Assembly: GCA_937903155.1 (NCBI GenBank)
Contig: CALCZU010000139.1
Coordinates: 1-43,687, forward strand
DNA length: 43,687 nucleotides
Reading direction: 5' to 3'
From: an uncultured Bdellovibrionales bacterium
GTDB taxonomy: Bacteria > Bdellovibrionota > FAC87 > UBA2466
Shown here: positions 36,027 through 43,687 of the stretch, piece by piece
How the letters are laid out: each line of letters opens with the position of its first letter
Position numbering within the stretch: position 1 is the first letter of the stretch
Program-made: the position numbers and the translations under genes
The notes under the pieces: generated by a model
The model's input: the letters and a program-made list of their open reading frames with translations, nothing else
Database searches by the model: none
Told to the model about the DNA's origin: nothing

Positions 36027-37655
36027 TTACAAAGCCTTGTTAAAAACTTCTGCGGCATTGGTAATCTTTGCCGTTAAGAAAATTAAGATCTCACTGCGAG
36101 ACACTTCCTTGCTCCGTCCCGAAAAAAGCGAACCGAGAATAGGAATGTGCATCAAAACAGGAACGCCGGTCAGAGTGTTACTGACGGTGTTCTTAAAGAT
36201 ACCGCCGATAACCGCAGTATCCCCACTAGATAATAATAAACTGGTATTGATATCTCGGGTATCTACTTGACCCGTCGATCCTCCAAAATCTCCCGTCGGC
36301 ACGTCATTTTTGACATGCAAAGTAATTGAGATCGAACCGTCGCTTGCGACGACGGGCGTCGCTTCCATTAAAAGCTCCGCGTTAACCGACTGAAACTGAC
36401 TCGGTTGTTGTTGCCCATTCACGACGCCTCCGCTCACCAGGCGAATGAAACTCACGTTGTGTCGAATGGTCCCTTTCGAATTCTGATTCACGGACATCGA
36501 AGGACTCGCAAGCACTTTGACGTCACGATCGAGTTCTGAAAGTTGAAACTGAGCCTCAAGGTTTGCGAAATTTTCTGCGCGGATTAAAAGAGCGCGACCC
36601 GATTCAAGGCTCGGCGTAAAAGTTTGATCGAAACTGACTCCGCTCGTGGGATGCAAATTGAAATTGAGAAGATTAAATCCGAATTTTCGCGTCAACGTTT
36701 CACTCATCTCCATCACTTTCGCCGTAATGCTGACGCTTGGAGGCTGCGTATCTAAAACAGTTAGAAGCTTTTTTACTCGCTGCAAAACTTTATCGACATC
36801 GCGGACGACGACGGTATTCGAACGGTCATCGACGTCGATGTTTCCGCGTTCCGATAAAAACGCTTTTGCACGAGGAGACAACTCACTTGCCTTCGCGTAG
36901 CTAATCGGTATCAACATCGTCTTTAAAGGTTCGACGCGCACTCGCGACAATTCTGCCGCTGCCGCTTCTTCTTTTTCAGCTTTTAAAGTATTCATTGTGG
37001 CAACTCTTAAAACATTGCCCTCTTTAACGTAGCTGAGTTTCTTACTTTGCAAAACAAGAGAGAAAGCTTGATCCCAAGGAATTTTACTTAAAGATAAAGC
37101 GCCAACTTTACCTGAAACATCTTCGCCAATAACCATATTGTAGCCGGAATATTTTCCAATCAATCTTAAGGCATCTCGAATGTCTGTGTCTTTTAATTCT
37201 AAAAGCTCGATGGGTTTACCGGTATAAACGGCTTTGCCTGAGTAAATATTTTCCTCGTTAAGAAGCGTTGATTCTGCCTGAGAGGGAGTCGCATAGCTTT
37301 TTTCAGCAGTCGCGGGCCGGGGCGCGATGGGAGCCGGAACGGCTTCTACGACCGGTCTCGGTCTTGGTTTCTCTTGGATAACGCTCGAGTTTCCACTGAC
37401 TGGGACACGCTTCTCCTCCTGATTTAAAAACAACATATCGTCTGAGGAAATATCAGAGACCTCAGACTTTGAATTCCCTTCCGAGCCGATGCGCTCATCG
37501 CTAATGGAGGATTCGAGTTCAGATAAAGTATCGTCTTCGAGATCGGGAAGTGCTTTTCGTTCGGCTGTAAGAGTTTTTGGGAAAAGAGCCGCAATTCCGC
37601 AGCTAAATAAGATAAAACCGAGAGCGACTCTTTTACTCGTTTTGAAATGTTTCAT
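36027..37655 (-). CDS. pilQ: Type IV pilus secretin PilQ
   Basis: 542 residues. A signal peptide (about 1-30) and a long acidic/Pro-rich region (about 35-145) precede an STN/N0-like domain (KDTDIRDALRLIGKYSGYN, about 155-173), a secretin N1 domain (about 245-300, NTVVVRDVDKVLQRVKKLL) and the C-terminal secretin beta domain (about 305-535), ending LTAKITNAAEVF. It forms the outer-membrane gate for the pilus. It is shorter than typical PilQ (about 700), and I see no AMIN peptidoglycan-binding domain, the low-complexity region taking its place. It overlaps pilP by 4 nt. Confidence 0.92.
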   Translation of the reverse strand: MKHFKTSKRVALGFILFSCGIAALFPKTLTAERKALPDLEDDTLSELESSISDERIGSEGNSKSEVSDISSDDMLFLNQEEKRVPVSGNSSVIQEKPRPRPVVEAVPAPIAPRPATAEKSYATPSQAESTLLNEENIYSGKAVYTGKPIELLELKDTDIRDALRLIGKYSGYNMVIGEDVSGKVGALSLSKIPWDQAFSLVLQSKKLSYVKEGNVLRVATMNTLKAEKEEAAAAELSRVRVEPLKTMLIPISYAKASELSPRAKAFLSERGNIDVDDRSNTVVVRDVDKVLQRVKKLLTVLDTQPPSVSITAKVMEMSETLTRKFGFNLLNFNLHPTSGVSFDQTFTPSLESGRALLIRAENFANLEAQFQLSELDRDVKVLASPSMSVNQNSKGTIRHNVSFIRLVSGGVVNGQQQPSQFQSVNAELLMEATPVVASDGSISITLHVKNDVPTGDFGGSTGQVDTRDINTSLLLSSGDTAVIGGIFKNTVSNTLTGVPVLMHIPILGSLFSGRSKEVSRSEILIFLTAKITNAAEVFNKAL

Positions 37656-38095
37656 TGTGATTTTTTCTTTCCGTAGAGGTCGAGTTCGTCATTAGGAAGC
37701 GAAATGACTTCCTCGCTGATGCTGTCGACGCCCAAATAGTTCACTGTTTTTTTCGTCACGATGATACCGGTGTTCAAAATCCGACTGACAAGCGCTCTTT
37801 CTCTTCCCACTGTCTCTCCCTCGAAAAGGATGTGGGTCTTACCTTCGGGATCTTCAAACATCACACGGTTTTTTCCACCGCCCCTGAGAATTGCTTTTAA
37901 TTGCAGTTGTTCCATGCTGAACTTTTCGAGAGGGCCGACGGCTGAGGGATCGCGAGTGATTTGATTGGGAAGGGGCGCACGGAAGGGATCTCTTTTTCCG
38001 ATAGGCGAATAGATGACGGTTTTTTCTTTATTTTCGGCGTGCAAAAGTAGCGTTGAGAAAAAACAGAAAAAGTAAAATGTCTGAGTCGTTTTCAT
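37652..38095 (-). CDS. pilP: Type IV pilus assembly lipoprotein-like PilP
   Basis: 147 residues. An N-terminal hydrophobic signal (about 4-20) is followed by the PilP hallmark RDPFRAPL (35-42) and the beta-sandwich homology domain (LEKFSMEQLQLKAILRGG; ILFEGETVGR; GIIVTKKTVNYLG). PilP links the PilNO inner-membrane complex to the secretin. No lipobox Cys is visible, so unlike many PilP proteins this one may be soluble or anchored by its signal segment. 4-nt overlaps are present on both sides. Confidence 0.88.
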   Translation of the reverse strand: MKTTQTFYFFCFFSTLLLHAENKEKTVIYSPIGKRDPFRAPLPNQITRDPSAVGPLEKFSMEQLQLKAILRGGGKNRVMFEDPEGKTHILFEGETVGRERALVSRILNTGIIVTKKTVNYLGVDSISEEVISLPNDELDLYGKKKSQ

Positions 38096-38661
38096 TCTGT
38101 GAATCGATAGGCCTTTAAAGTTAAGTCGATTTCCGCGTTGACGCCGCTCGAGCGTGCGAGCCGTTCTTGCGGAACTCTCATTTTGATAGCGTCGACGTTT
38201 AAGATTCTTTTGAGACGACTGACTTGGTCAAAAAAGACGAGCATTCGGGTGAAGCTACCCTTCATCTGGCAGTCGATAGAAATCGTGCTGTAGAATTTAT
38301 TCTCTTCTTTTTCTTCGACTTTACGGGGTTTAAACGCTTGAACTTCGACTCCCGAGTTATCGGCAATTTGAGTGAGATTTCGCAAAAGTCCAGAGAGGTT
38401 TAAAGTGCGAGGCATGCTTTCAAGTGCTGACTCCAACTGAAGGTTCAATTCCTTCAGTTCGTGTTTCACAGACTCGATGTTTTTCACAAACGATTGAAAA
38501 TGGACAAGCTCTGCCTGAACACTCGCAAGCTCTCGGGCTTTCGCATCCTGCTCGACCTTCATTTTTGGCAAGTCCTCGGAGTAAAAATTATAAAAGTCAT
38601 ATCCAGAATAGAAGCAGCCGGAGACGATGAGGAGAGTAAATATTTTAAACGCCTGCTTCAT
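38092..38661 (-). CDS. pilO: Type IV pilus inner-membrane alignment protein PilO
   Basis: 189 residues. One membrane helix (about 6-25) leads to a periplasmic coiled coil (about 35-80, KARELASVQAELVHFQ) and a ferredoxin-like core with the family pattern LLRNLTQIADNSGVEVQAFKP and a C-terminal strand ending IDLTLKAYRF. PilO pairs with PilN to form the alignment complex. 4-nt overlaps with pilN and pilP show translational coupling. Confidence 0.88.
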   Translation of the reverse strand: MKQAFKIFTLLIVSGCFYSGYDFYNFYSEDLPKMKVEQDAKARELASVQAELVHFQSFVKNIESVKHELKELNLQLESALESMPRTLNLSGLLRNLTQIADNSGVEVQAFKPRKVEEKEENKFYSTISIDCQMKGSFTRMLVFFDQVSRLKRILNVDAIKMRVPQERLARSSGVNAEIDLTLKAYRFTE

Positions 38662-39380
38662 TTCCCCTCCTTTGAGTCGGTCGCCGCAGGATTCACCGCC
38701 TGAGGCGGAGTTTTCGGAGGCGTCGTTTTCGTTCCGACCGCAGAAGCCGTTTCTCTAGGAATTGCCGAGATCTCAAAAGATTTATATTCGCCATTATTGT
38801 CAGCTTTAATGGGGATCATGTTTTCCAGATTTACATCTTTTAGATAGATGGACTCTGTAATTCGATCTAAGAAATCAGAGATATCTTCGTTCGCAAAAGC
38901 TTTTCCCGAAATTCCGATATGAGGCGTCGTCCCGGAAGTAAAATCTAAAGCACTGATCCAAGTTCTCTGAGGTAAAGCTTGCCCAATCGCATCCAAAAGA
39001 TTTACGGGAGCGCTGCGAGTTTTTAGAAGCTGATTCACGGTTTCAATTCGGGAGACGATTCTCACCTTTTGCTCTTCGTAGCTTTTCATTTCGGCTTCAT
39101 AAGATGAAAACTTCGAAAGTTCGTGTTGGATGTGTTCAATTTTAACTGAAGTGGCCTTTAATGTTTTTTGATGGGACAAGATCGCTTGTTCTTTGAAGTT
39201 TTGAACGTAAAAATAAGGCCCGCACGCGATCAGTGCACCGACGACGATCACTACAATTCCGATAGGCTCAAAAGATTTCTCGCTCTTCTTTTTTGAAAAC
39301 TTTGAAAGCCATTTCGTCAAAACCGCGAACCTACTCGGGCTTTGATTATTTTCGTCTTTGCTGAGATCGATTTTTATCAA
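38658..39380 (-). CDS. pilN: Type IV pilus inner-membrane alignment protein PilN
   Basis: 240 residues. It begins MIKIDLSKDE, a version of the conserved PilN start that binds PilM (INLL in most). A cytoplasmic linker, a membrane helix (about 42-62), a coiled coil (about 75-115) and a ferredoxin-like fold (TWISALDFTSG; ISGKAFANEDISDFL) follow. The C-terminal 35 residues are a Thr/Pro/Ala-rich tail. The cytoplasmic linker is longer than in Thermus or Neisseria PilN. 4-nt overlaps on both sides. Confidence 0.88.
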   Translation of the reverse strand: MIKIDLSKDENNQSPSRFAVLTKWLSKFSKKKSEKSFEPIGIVVIVVGALIACGPYFYVQNFKEQAILSHQKTLKATSVKIEHIQHELSKFSSYEAEMKSYEEQKVRIVSRIETVNQLLKTRSAPVNLLDAIGQALPQRTWISALDFTSGTTPHIGISGKAFANEDISDFLDRITESIYLKDVNLENMIPIKADNNGEYKSFEISAIPRETASAVGTKTTPPKTPPQAVNPAATDSKEGK

Positions 39381-40447
39381 AGTGTATCCCCTTGTTTTCG
39401 GATCGCGAGACCAATGGAGACGGCTCCCAAGAGATTCATTTCTTCGAGCATTTTCTTATTCATTTTTTCGCCGGTACCGGCGAGATGGCGAGTGCAATCA
39501 AAGCGTTCAATCGGCGAAGGCATCTTGTCAGCCAGTTCGGCTTCAAGTCCGAGAAGAAAGGATCCGCCGCCGCAGATATAGATCTTTTGAATACTACGGT
39601 CGCGCACTTGCCCTAAGTAATAATCAATTGTCTTTGCAATCTCATCGACGAGAAGATGGGCATATTCTTGCAGAATCGGTTTTACTTGCGCCGAATTCGG
39701 TTGGGTCAATTTTTGCATTTCAGCTTCTAAAAACGAAATCTGCAGACGTTCAGAAAGAAACTCTGTGCACGTAATTCCGGCTTGCCTTAATTCGCGACAA
39801 AAAACGGTTTTAGATCCTTCGAGGACGCTGACTTTGGTCGTGCCCGCGCCAAAATCGATGATCACGTGGCTTGGGTCGCCTTCGTTCAGTTTTTCGCCAT
39901 AGCTAAAGACAAACGCATTTCCTAAAGCAAAAGCCTGGCTATCGATCAGCACTGGCTTTAAACCAGCTTCTTCGACCACACTCGAGAGGTCTCGAATATA
40001 CTGTTTTTTTGCGGCGACGAGTAAAATCTCCATTTGCGGTTTTCCTTGAGCTCCTGTTGAGGGGCCTAAGATCGCAAAGTCTAAATTGACGTCATTGATG
40101 TCAAAAGGGATATATTGCTCGGCTTCCCAGAAAAGCTGATGCTGCAATTCTTCACGACTCATCCGAGGAACCGTAATTTTTTTTACGATGATAGAATTCC
40201 CGAACGCGGCGACCGCGACACTTTTCGTCGAAAAATGCCCCGGCTTGAAAAGTTTTTTCAAAGCTGCCACGACTTTTTCACGATTGAGAATTTCGCCATC
40301 TGAAGAGATCGCTCCCCACGGTAAAGGAATGCGATTGTACGCGACGAACCGCGGGATTTTTCCCGTTTTGATTTCGACCACTTTAATTCCGGACACGCCC
40401 ATGTCCAGGCCGATAAGTTCACGCGCGAATAATGACGTCAGATCCAT
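39377..40447 (-). CDS. pilM: Type IV pilus actin-like ATPase PilM
   Basis: 356 residues, an actin/FtsA-fold cytoplasmic protein. Seen are the phosphate-1 motif GLDMGVSGIKVVE (13-25), an SHS2-like 1C insert (KKITVPRMSREELQHQLFWEAEQYIPF), phosphate-2 VIIDFGAGTTKVSVL (about 195-209) and adenosine motif IYICGGGSFLLGL (about 290-302). PilM docks on the PilN N-terminus and couples the alignment complex to the motors. It is first of five overlapping pil genes. A TATAAT hexamer (40541-40536, minus) lies about 90 nt upstream but lacks a good -35. PilB, PilC, PilT and pilins are not in the window. Confidence 0.92.
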   Translation of the reverse strand: MDLTSLFARELIGLDMGVSGIKVVEIKTGKIPRFVAYNRIPLPWGAISSDGEILNREKVVAALKKLFKPGHFSTKSVAVAAFGNSIIVKKITVPRMSREELQHQLFWEAEQYIPFDINDVNLDFAILGPSTGAQGKPQMEILLVAAKKQYIRDLSSVVEEAGLKPVLIDSQAFALGNAFVFSYGEKLNEGDPSHVIIDFGAGTTKVSVLEGSKTVFCRELRQAGITCTEFLSERLQISFLEAEMQKLTQPNSAQVKPILQEYAHLLVDEIAKTIDYYLGQVRDRSIQKIYICGGGSFLLGLEAELADKMPSPIERFDCTRHLAGTGEKMNKKMLEEMNLLGAVSIGLAIRKQGDTL

Positions 40448-40593
40448 GAATGTAATGAAATCCTTGAAGGAGTTTTGTAAATTTTTATTTGAATGCGCCT
40501 AAATTAAGCAAAAATGGAGTGATAGGAACTTTTTTATTATATCAATAACATGTCAGAAAATCGAGCCCAGGAGCAGAATGGCCGGGTTGAAGG

Positions 40594-41076
40594 TTATGCA
40601 CCGTCCCATTGCTCTTCATGATACTCGGTGACTAGTGTGTTACCCATGATATCGCCTACTCTGACGCCGGTATCCAGAGAATAAACGAGGTAGATTTCGA
40701 GCAGAATAGTTGGGACCACGAGGATCAGAGAAAGTCCCCAAAGGACCGGAAAACCAGAGAAAAATAGGATGAGCGCGAACGGTAGATTTCGAAAAAACGA
40801 GTTCTCGAGAGAGCAGCTCGCGCCAGAAACATCGTCAATGACCCGCAATCCGATAATTTTCTTCCCAATACTTTGACCGACTCCAAAAGAATCCTGAAAA
40901 CTACAGAGGAGCGTCGCTAAAATGATTCCGAGGTACGGGAAAACGACATTTCCTACGAAATAAAGTGCGATCGTCAGCATCATGTCGATCCCTTTTGCCG
41001 AGATGCGTTGAAAGGGCGTGGTTGTTTTGTCGCCGATCAGGATGGTATTTCTTCGAGAGGACGTTTTGATATTCAT
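40594..41076 (-). CDS. RDD-family membrane protein
   Basis: 160 residues from ATG 41076; an in-frame earlier start at 41166 would run through a perfect -10 box and adds a non-membrane leader. The RDD signature Arg...Asp-Met is seen in FQRISAKGIDMMLTI (about 23-37), followed by two or three membrane helices and the conserved QSIGKKIIGLRVID (about 68-81) between them. RDD proteins are small inner-membrane proteins, some proposed as ion exchangers; function here is open. It is convergent with nothing and precedes the pil operon by 146 nt. Confidence 0.8.
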   Translation of the reverse strand: MNIKTSSRRNTILIGDKTTTPFQRISAKGIDMMLTIALYFVGNVVFPYLGIILATLLCSFQDSFGVGQSIGKKIIGLRVIDDVSGASCSLENSFFRNLPFALILFFSGFPVLWGLSLILVVPTILLEIYLVYSLDTGVRVGDIMGNTLVTEYHEEQWDGA

Positions 41077-41083
41077 AAAGGTG

Positions 41084-41089
41084 ATTATA
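41084..41089 (-). promoter_or_regulatory. Perfect -10 box of the RDD gene, leaderless arrangement
   Basis: TATAAT on the minus strand (41089-41084) is followed by 7 nt and then the ATG at 41076, so transcription would begin at or next to the start codon. No Shine-Dalgarno sequence is present and the -35 is weak. Confidence 0.55.
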
Positions 41090-41129
41090 GCCCGAATCTT
41101 ACAATTTGATCTACGCTCCCTTAACGTTC

Positions 41130-41157
41130 TTGACTCAATAGAAGGCTCACTTATAAG
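41130..41157 (+). promoter_or_regulatory. ssb promoter
   Basis: TTGACT (41130-41135) and TATAAG (41152-41157) with a 16-nt spacer, about 30 nt upstream of the ssb start. Good sigma-70-like match on both hexamers. Confidence 0.6.
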
Positions 41158-41188
41158 ACTATTCATATCATTTTGATGGAGGAATTAG

Positions 41189-41632
41189 ATGGCTGGCGTA
41201 AATAAGGTTTTGTTAATTGGAAGACTCGGAAAAGATCCCGAAGTCCGCTATACCCAAAGTGGCGGAGCAGTTGCCAGCTTTACGATGGCAACCAGTGAAA
41301 ACTGGAACGATAAAAATGGACAGAAACAAGAACGCACAGAGTGGCATCGCATTGTCGCCTGGGGAAAATTAGGCGAACTTTGCGGGCAGTATCTTGCAAA
41401 AGGTAGACAAGCGTATGTCGAAGGCCGCCTTCAAACCCGTGAATGGGTAGATAAAGAAGGACAAAAGAAATATACGACTGAAATTGTCGCATTGACCGTG
41501 CAGTTTTTAGGAAGTGCCGGCGAAAAGTCGAACTCCACTCAGAATAATTCCACTGACTTTGCTCCAGCCCCTGGTTTTGAATCCAACGTGGATGAAAAAT
41601 CCGTCATGGGCGATGAAGAAGTCCCTTTTTAA
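41189..41632 (+). CDS. ssb: Single-stranded DNA-binding protein
   Basis: 147 residues. The N-terminal OB fold (about 1-108) has the SSB patterns MAGVNKVLLIGRLGKDPEVRYT and TEWHRIVAWGKLGE, then a short Gln/Asn/Ser-rich linker and the acidic tip DEEVPF that recruits repair and replication partners. The tip ends EEVPF rather than the E. coli DDDIPF. The length is usual. A strong GGAGG ribosome binding site, its own promoter and its own terminator make it a monocistronic unit. Confidence 0.97.
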   Translation: MAGVNKVLLIGRLGKDPEVRYTQSGGAVASFTMATSENWNDKNGQKQERTEWHRIVAWGKLGELCGQYLAKGRQAYVEGRLQTREWVDKEGQKKYTTEIVALTVQFLGSAGEKSNSTQNNSTDFAPAPGFESNVDEKSVMGDEEVPF

Positions 41633-41643
41633 AAGACTTTAAG

Positions 41644-41683
41644 AAATCCCCACTTTTTCGTTAAAAAAGTGGGGATTTTTTTT
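41644..41683 (+). terminator. Intrinsic terminator of ssb
   Basis: A perfect 15-bp stem (41644-41658 with 41664-41678) with a 5-nt loop and eight T (41676-41683). It begins 12 nt after the ssb stop. Confidence 0.95.
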
Positions 41684-41684
41684 G

Positions 41685-41693
41685 TGCTATAAT
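41685..41693 (+). promoter_or_regulatory. Extended -10 promoter of the first GT2 gene, leaderless arrangement
   Basis: TGCTATAAT (extended -10, TATAAT at 41688-41693) starts immediately after the terminator U tract. The ATG follows 6 nt after the -10, so the transcript should begin at or next to the A of ATG. The -35 would lie inside the terminator hairpin. Confidence 0.6.
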
Positions 41694-41699
41694 TTCGGC

Positions 41700-42626
41700 A
41701 TGAAAGTCACCATTGCGGTTTGCACTTGGAATTGGGCTGAATCTCTCCGAAATACATTAAATTCATTTCTTGCTTTAAAGATTCCAGACGGAGTCGAAGT
41801 TGAAATGATTGTGGTCGACAATAATAGCACTGATAAAACTTCTGAAGTCATTGATAGCTTCTTAGATAGGCTTCCACTCAAAAAACTTTTTGAATCCAAA
41901 CAAGGATTGTCCCATGCGCGCAACTGCGCCATTGACGCGGCTCAAGGCGAACTCATTCTTTTCACCGACCACGATGCGGTTGTTGCTCCCGATTGGCTGG
42001 AAGCTTATTACTCCGCTTCGCAAAGATGGCCTGAAGCCTCTTACTTTGGGGGGCGGATTACGCCGATGTACGAGGCTGATCCTCCCGTTTGGGTGGTTTC
42101 GCACTTAAATTTACTCGAAGGCGCTATTCTGATTCGCAACCTAGGTACTGAAGAAAGAAAGCTTCTTCCTAACGAGCAAGTATTCGGCGCAAATTTAATT
42201 TTTAGACGAGAAGTGTTCGACCATTGGAGATTCGACGCCAAATTTGGGCCCGCTGGAACCGAGCTCATTTTGGGCGACGAAACAATGTTTCTCGAAAATC
42301 TGAAAAATCATGGAAAATATGGCGTCTGGGTGCCCGCCGCGAAAGTAAAGCATTTCGTTCCCCGAAAAAGAGTGAGCACTGAGTTTGTAAAACGCTACTT
42401 TGTCGGTTTAGGTCGAACAAATATTCGAGTGAGCGGCCCTCCGGGAGGAAAAAAACTTTTCGGTGCCCCCAGAGCTTTATTCCGACAGTGGGGAGTCGCA
42501 ACCGTCAAAGCGCATCTTTTGAAATGGACGGGAATGGGTGATTGGTTCCCGCATTTTCTGTACGCGTCTGAAGTTCGAGGAATGATTATCGAATCGCAAA
42601 AACAGTTTCAACAAACGGGGAAATAA
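41700..42626 (+). CDS. GT2 family glycosyltransferase
   Basis: 308 residues from ATG 41700; a TTG six codons earlier would lie inside the promoter and is rejected. GT-A fold: TIAVCTWNWAESL (3-15), VVDNNSTDKT nucleotide-binding segment (about 37-46), GLSHARNCAID (about 68-78), then the metal-binding DHDA in place of the usual DxD (about 90-93), and later EDG-like GDETMF (about 190-195). Such enzymes transfer sugars from nucleotide donors in the cytoplasm; no membrane segment is present. It is followed after 5 nt by a second GT2 gene, likely part of a polysaccharide or glycan locus that continues past the window. Confidence 0.88.
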   Translation: MKVTIAVCTWNWAESLRNTLNSFLALKIPDGVEVEMIVVDNNSTDKTSEVIDSFLDRLPLKKLFESKQGLSHARNCAIDAAQGELILFTDHDAVVAPDWLEAYYSASQRWPEASYFGGRITPMYEADPPVWVVSHLNLLEGAILIRNLGTEERKLLPNEQVFGANLIFRREVFDHWRFDAKFGPAGTELILGDETMFLENLKNHGKYGVWVPAAKVKHFVPRKRVSTEFVKRYFVGLGRTNIRVSGPPGGKKLFGAPRALFRQWGVATVKAHLLKWTGMGDWFPHFLYASEVRGMIIESQKQFQQTGK

Positions 42627-42631
42627 TTCCG

Positions 42632-43543
42632 ATGAATGGAAAAGTCAGCGTCATCATTCCCGCGTACCAAGCTTCGGGCCTGATACTCGAAACTTTAGAT
42701 TCGATTGCAAATCAAACTTACACCAATTGGGAAGTCGTCGTGGTGGAAGACGGGACAAACGACGGGACAGAGAAGATCGTGTCCGAATTCGCGTCCAAGC
42801 ATCCTAAACACAGAGTTCAGTTCGTTCGTCATGAAAAAAACCGAGGCGTGGGTCCTTCGAGAAATACCGCAATGGAAAATGCACAAGGAGATTACCTTGC
42901 ATTTCTCGACAGCGATGATATCTGGCAGTCGCTTTATCTTGAAACGATGGTAAATGCCCTTGAAGCAAGTAAGACTGACATCGCTTATTCGGCAGTACAG
43001 TTTTTCGACCACCATACAAAAGAGAAGTTAATTCAGTGGGGCCCTACGCAAGAGGATCTACAAGTTTTCCCAGAAGGGTTATTCGAAAGAAACTTCATCG
43101 CGCCCTCAGGAGCTGTGATCCGAAAAGAAGTCGTTAAAAGGGTCGGGGGGTTTGACGTCGACCCACTCATCCAATCCTGCGAAGACCATGATTATTGGCT
43201 ACGTTGTCTCGATAAGGGTCTCCGCTTTCAGTTTGTCCCTGAGACTTATAGTTGGTATCGAAAAAATCACGGAAATCAGGCAACGGATAATTTCTCGAAG
43301 ATACTCGAACGCGACTTAAGAGTGTTGCATAAGCACAAAAAACTCGGTTCGATTTCAAACAAAACTCGTCGCCATGCAATTGCAAATCTTTACACAAGAC
43401 TTGCGAACGAGCAAAAGAAGACAGATACGTTTAAGGCAATCCGCTCGATTATTCTCGCTTGGAAAGAAGAACCTCTTGAAATTCGAAGCATTCGACGAAC
43501 TCTTTCGACTTTATTAAGATTGTTTACTCCCGCTCGGTCATAA
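42632..43543 (+). CDS. GT2 family glycosyltransferase
   Basis: 303 residues. GT-A fold: VSVIIPAYQAS (5-15), VVVVEDGTNDGT (about 34-45), NRGVGPSRNTAM (about 70-81), DxD-type FLDSDDIW (about 91-98) and CEDHDYWLR (about 186-194, containing the ED catalytic-base pair). The C-terminal 60 residues are basic and helical, which could associate with the membrane surface. It starts 5 nt after the preceding GT2 stop, so both are co-transcribed. The sugar is not predictable. A terminator follows. Confidence 0.9.
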   Translation: MNGKVSVIIPAYQASGLILETLDSIANQTYTNWEVVVVEDGTNDGTEKIVSEFASKHPKHRVQFVRHEKNRGVGPSRNTAMENAQGDYLAFLDSDDIWQSLYLETMVNALEASKTDIAYSAVQFFDHHTKEKLIQWGPTQEDLQVFPEGLFERNFIAPSGAVIRKEVVKRVGGFDVDPLIQSCEDHDYWLRCLDKGLRFQFVPETYSWYRKNHGNQATDNFSKILERDLRVLHKHKKLGSISNKTRRHAIANLYTRLANEQKKTDTFKAIRSIILAWKEEPLEIRSIRRTLSTLLRLFTPARS

Positions 43544-43560
43544 AAATTCGAAATTGTGGG

Positions 43561-43586
43561 ATCCTCTTATATTAGAGAGGATTTTT
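43561..43586 (+). terminator. Intrinsic terminator after the GT2 pair
   Basis: Stem ATCCTCT/AGAGGAT (43561-43567 with 43576-43582), 8-nt loop, then five T (43582-43586). It lies 17 nt after the second GT2 stop. Confidence 0.75.
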
Positions 43587-43600
43587 CGGGAGCTATCGAC

Positions 43601-43687
43601 ATGGCGCTGCGGATCGAGCCGTTGCCATCTATTATTCCAGGACCGCCGCAGCTTCCGTCTCCGCCTTCGGCTACGCCGGACAAGTAA
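43601..43687 (+). other. G/C-rich 28-codon ORF at the window end, possibly a dispersed repeat
   Basis: ATG 43601 to TAA 43687 encodes a Pro-rich peptide (MALRIEPLPSIIPGPPQLPS...). GGGAG lies 8 nt before the ATG. Base composition is clearly more G/C-rich than the adjacent genes, with CCG-rich runs, and it contains CGCCTTCGGCTACGCCGG, a small near-palindrome. It looks more like a repeat or non-coding element than a normal gene of this genome. Confidence 0.25.

Noticed and set aside
40550..40621. 23-codon plus-strand ORF between pilM and the RDD gene
   Set aside because: No ribosome binding site, very short, and it overlaps the RDD gene end.

Overview
The window is bacterial chromosome with tightly packed genes, short spacers, frequent 4-nt start/stop overlaps and moderate G+C. 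Several features point to a Gram-negative, deltaproteobacterial-grade organism, with Bdellovibrionota or a relative as my best guess: the secE-nusG-rplKAJL-rpoBC order, a complete pilMNOPQ set, a PhaR-type regulator, a FYDLN-type zinc-ribbon protein, MdlAB-type ABC exporters and several lipoproteins. This placement is inferred from gene families, not from a tree.

Layout. 1-1191 (-) is the first 397 codons of a GT-C type membrane glycosyltransferase cut by the window edge. 1390-12921 (+) is the transcription/translation operon secE-nusG-rplK-rplA-rplJ-rplL-rpoB-rpoC, closed by a strong intrinsic terminator. 13026-16763 holds a small lipoprotein, an RluA-type pseudouridine synthase divergent from an EpmA-like EF-P lysyltransferase, and two tandem copies of a lipoprotein gene duplicated with leader and terminator. 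17085-20554 (-) is an MdlAB-like heterodimeric ABC exporter behind an 18-bp palindrome. 20666-25837 (+) is a protein quality-control operon, clpB-htrA, plus a PfkB sugar kinase. 25918-26409 (+) is a FYDLN-type protein.

30161-26544 (-) is a compact operon for an Flp-type pilin, TadE-like pseudopilins, a CpaB/RcpC homologue and envelope proteins of unknown function. None of the Tad motor, platform, secretin or peptidase genes are present in the window, and one gene is split by a frameshift at a G5 run. 30308-31726 (+) is a cardiolipin synthase. 33601-31808 (-) is a predicted exported helical-repeat protein, followed by an unknown gene and a PhaR-like regulator. 40447-35392 (-) is the pilMNOPQ type IV pilus assembly operon plus a membrane-anchored coiled-coil protein. 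41076-40594 (-) is an RDD membrane protein, 41189-41632 (+) is ssb, and 41700-43543 (+) holds two GT2 glycosyltransferases.

Cross-cutting signals. A family of CATTGCGAG-type palindromic repeats occurs three times at gene 3' ends, including a perfect 37-bp inverted repeat. Several genes have a -10-like hexamer 5-8 nt before the start codon, suggesting leaderless transcripts. No rRNA, tRNA, CRISPR array, transposase or phage gene was seen. The most novel material is the reduced Flp/Tad-like operon, the duplicated lipoprotein units, the split gene in the pilus operon and the palindromic repeats. None of these can be claimed as a new system from sequence alone.
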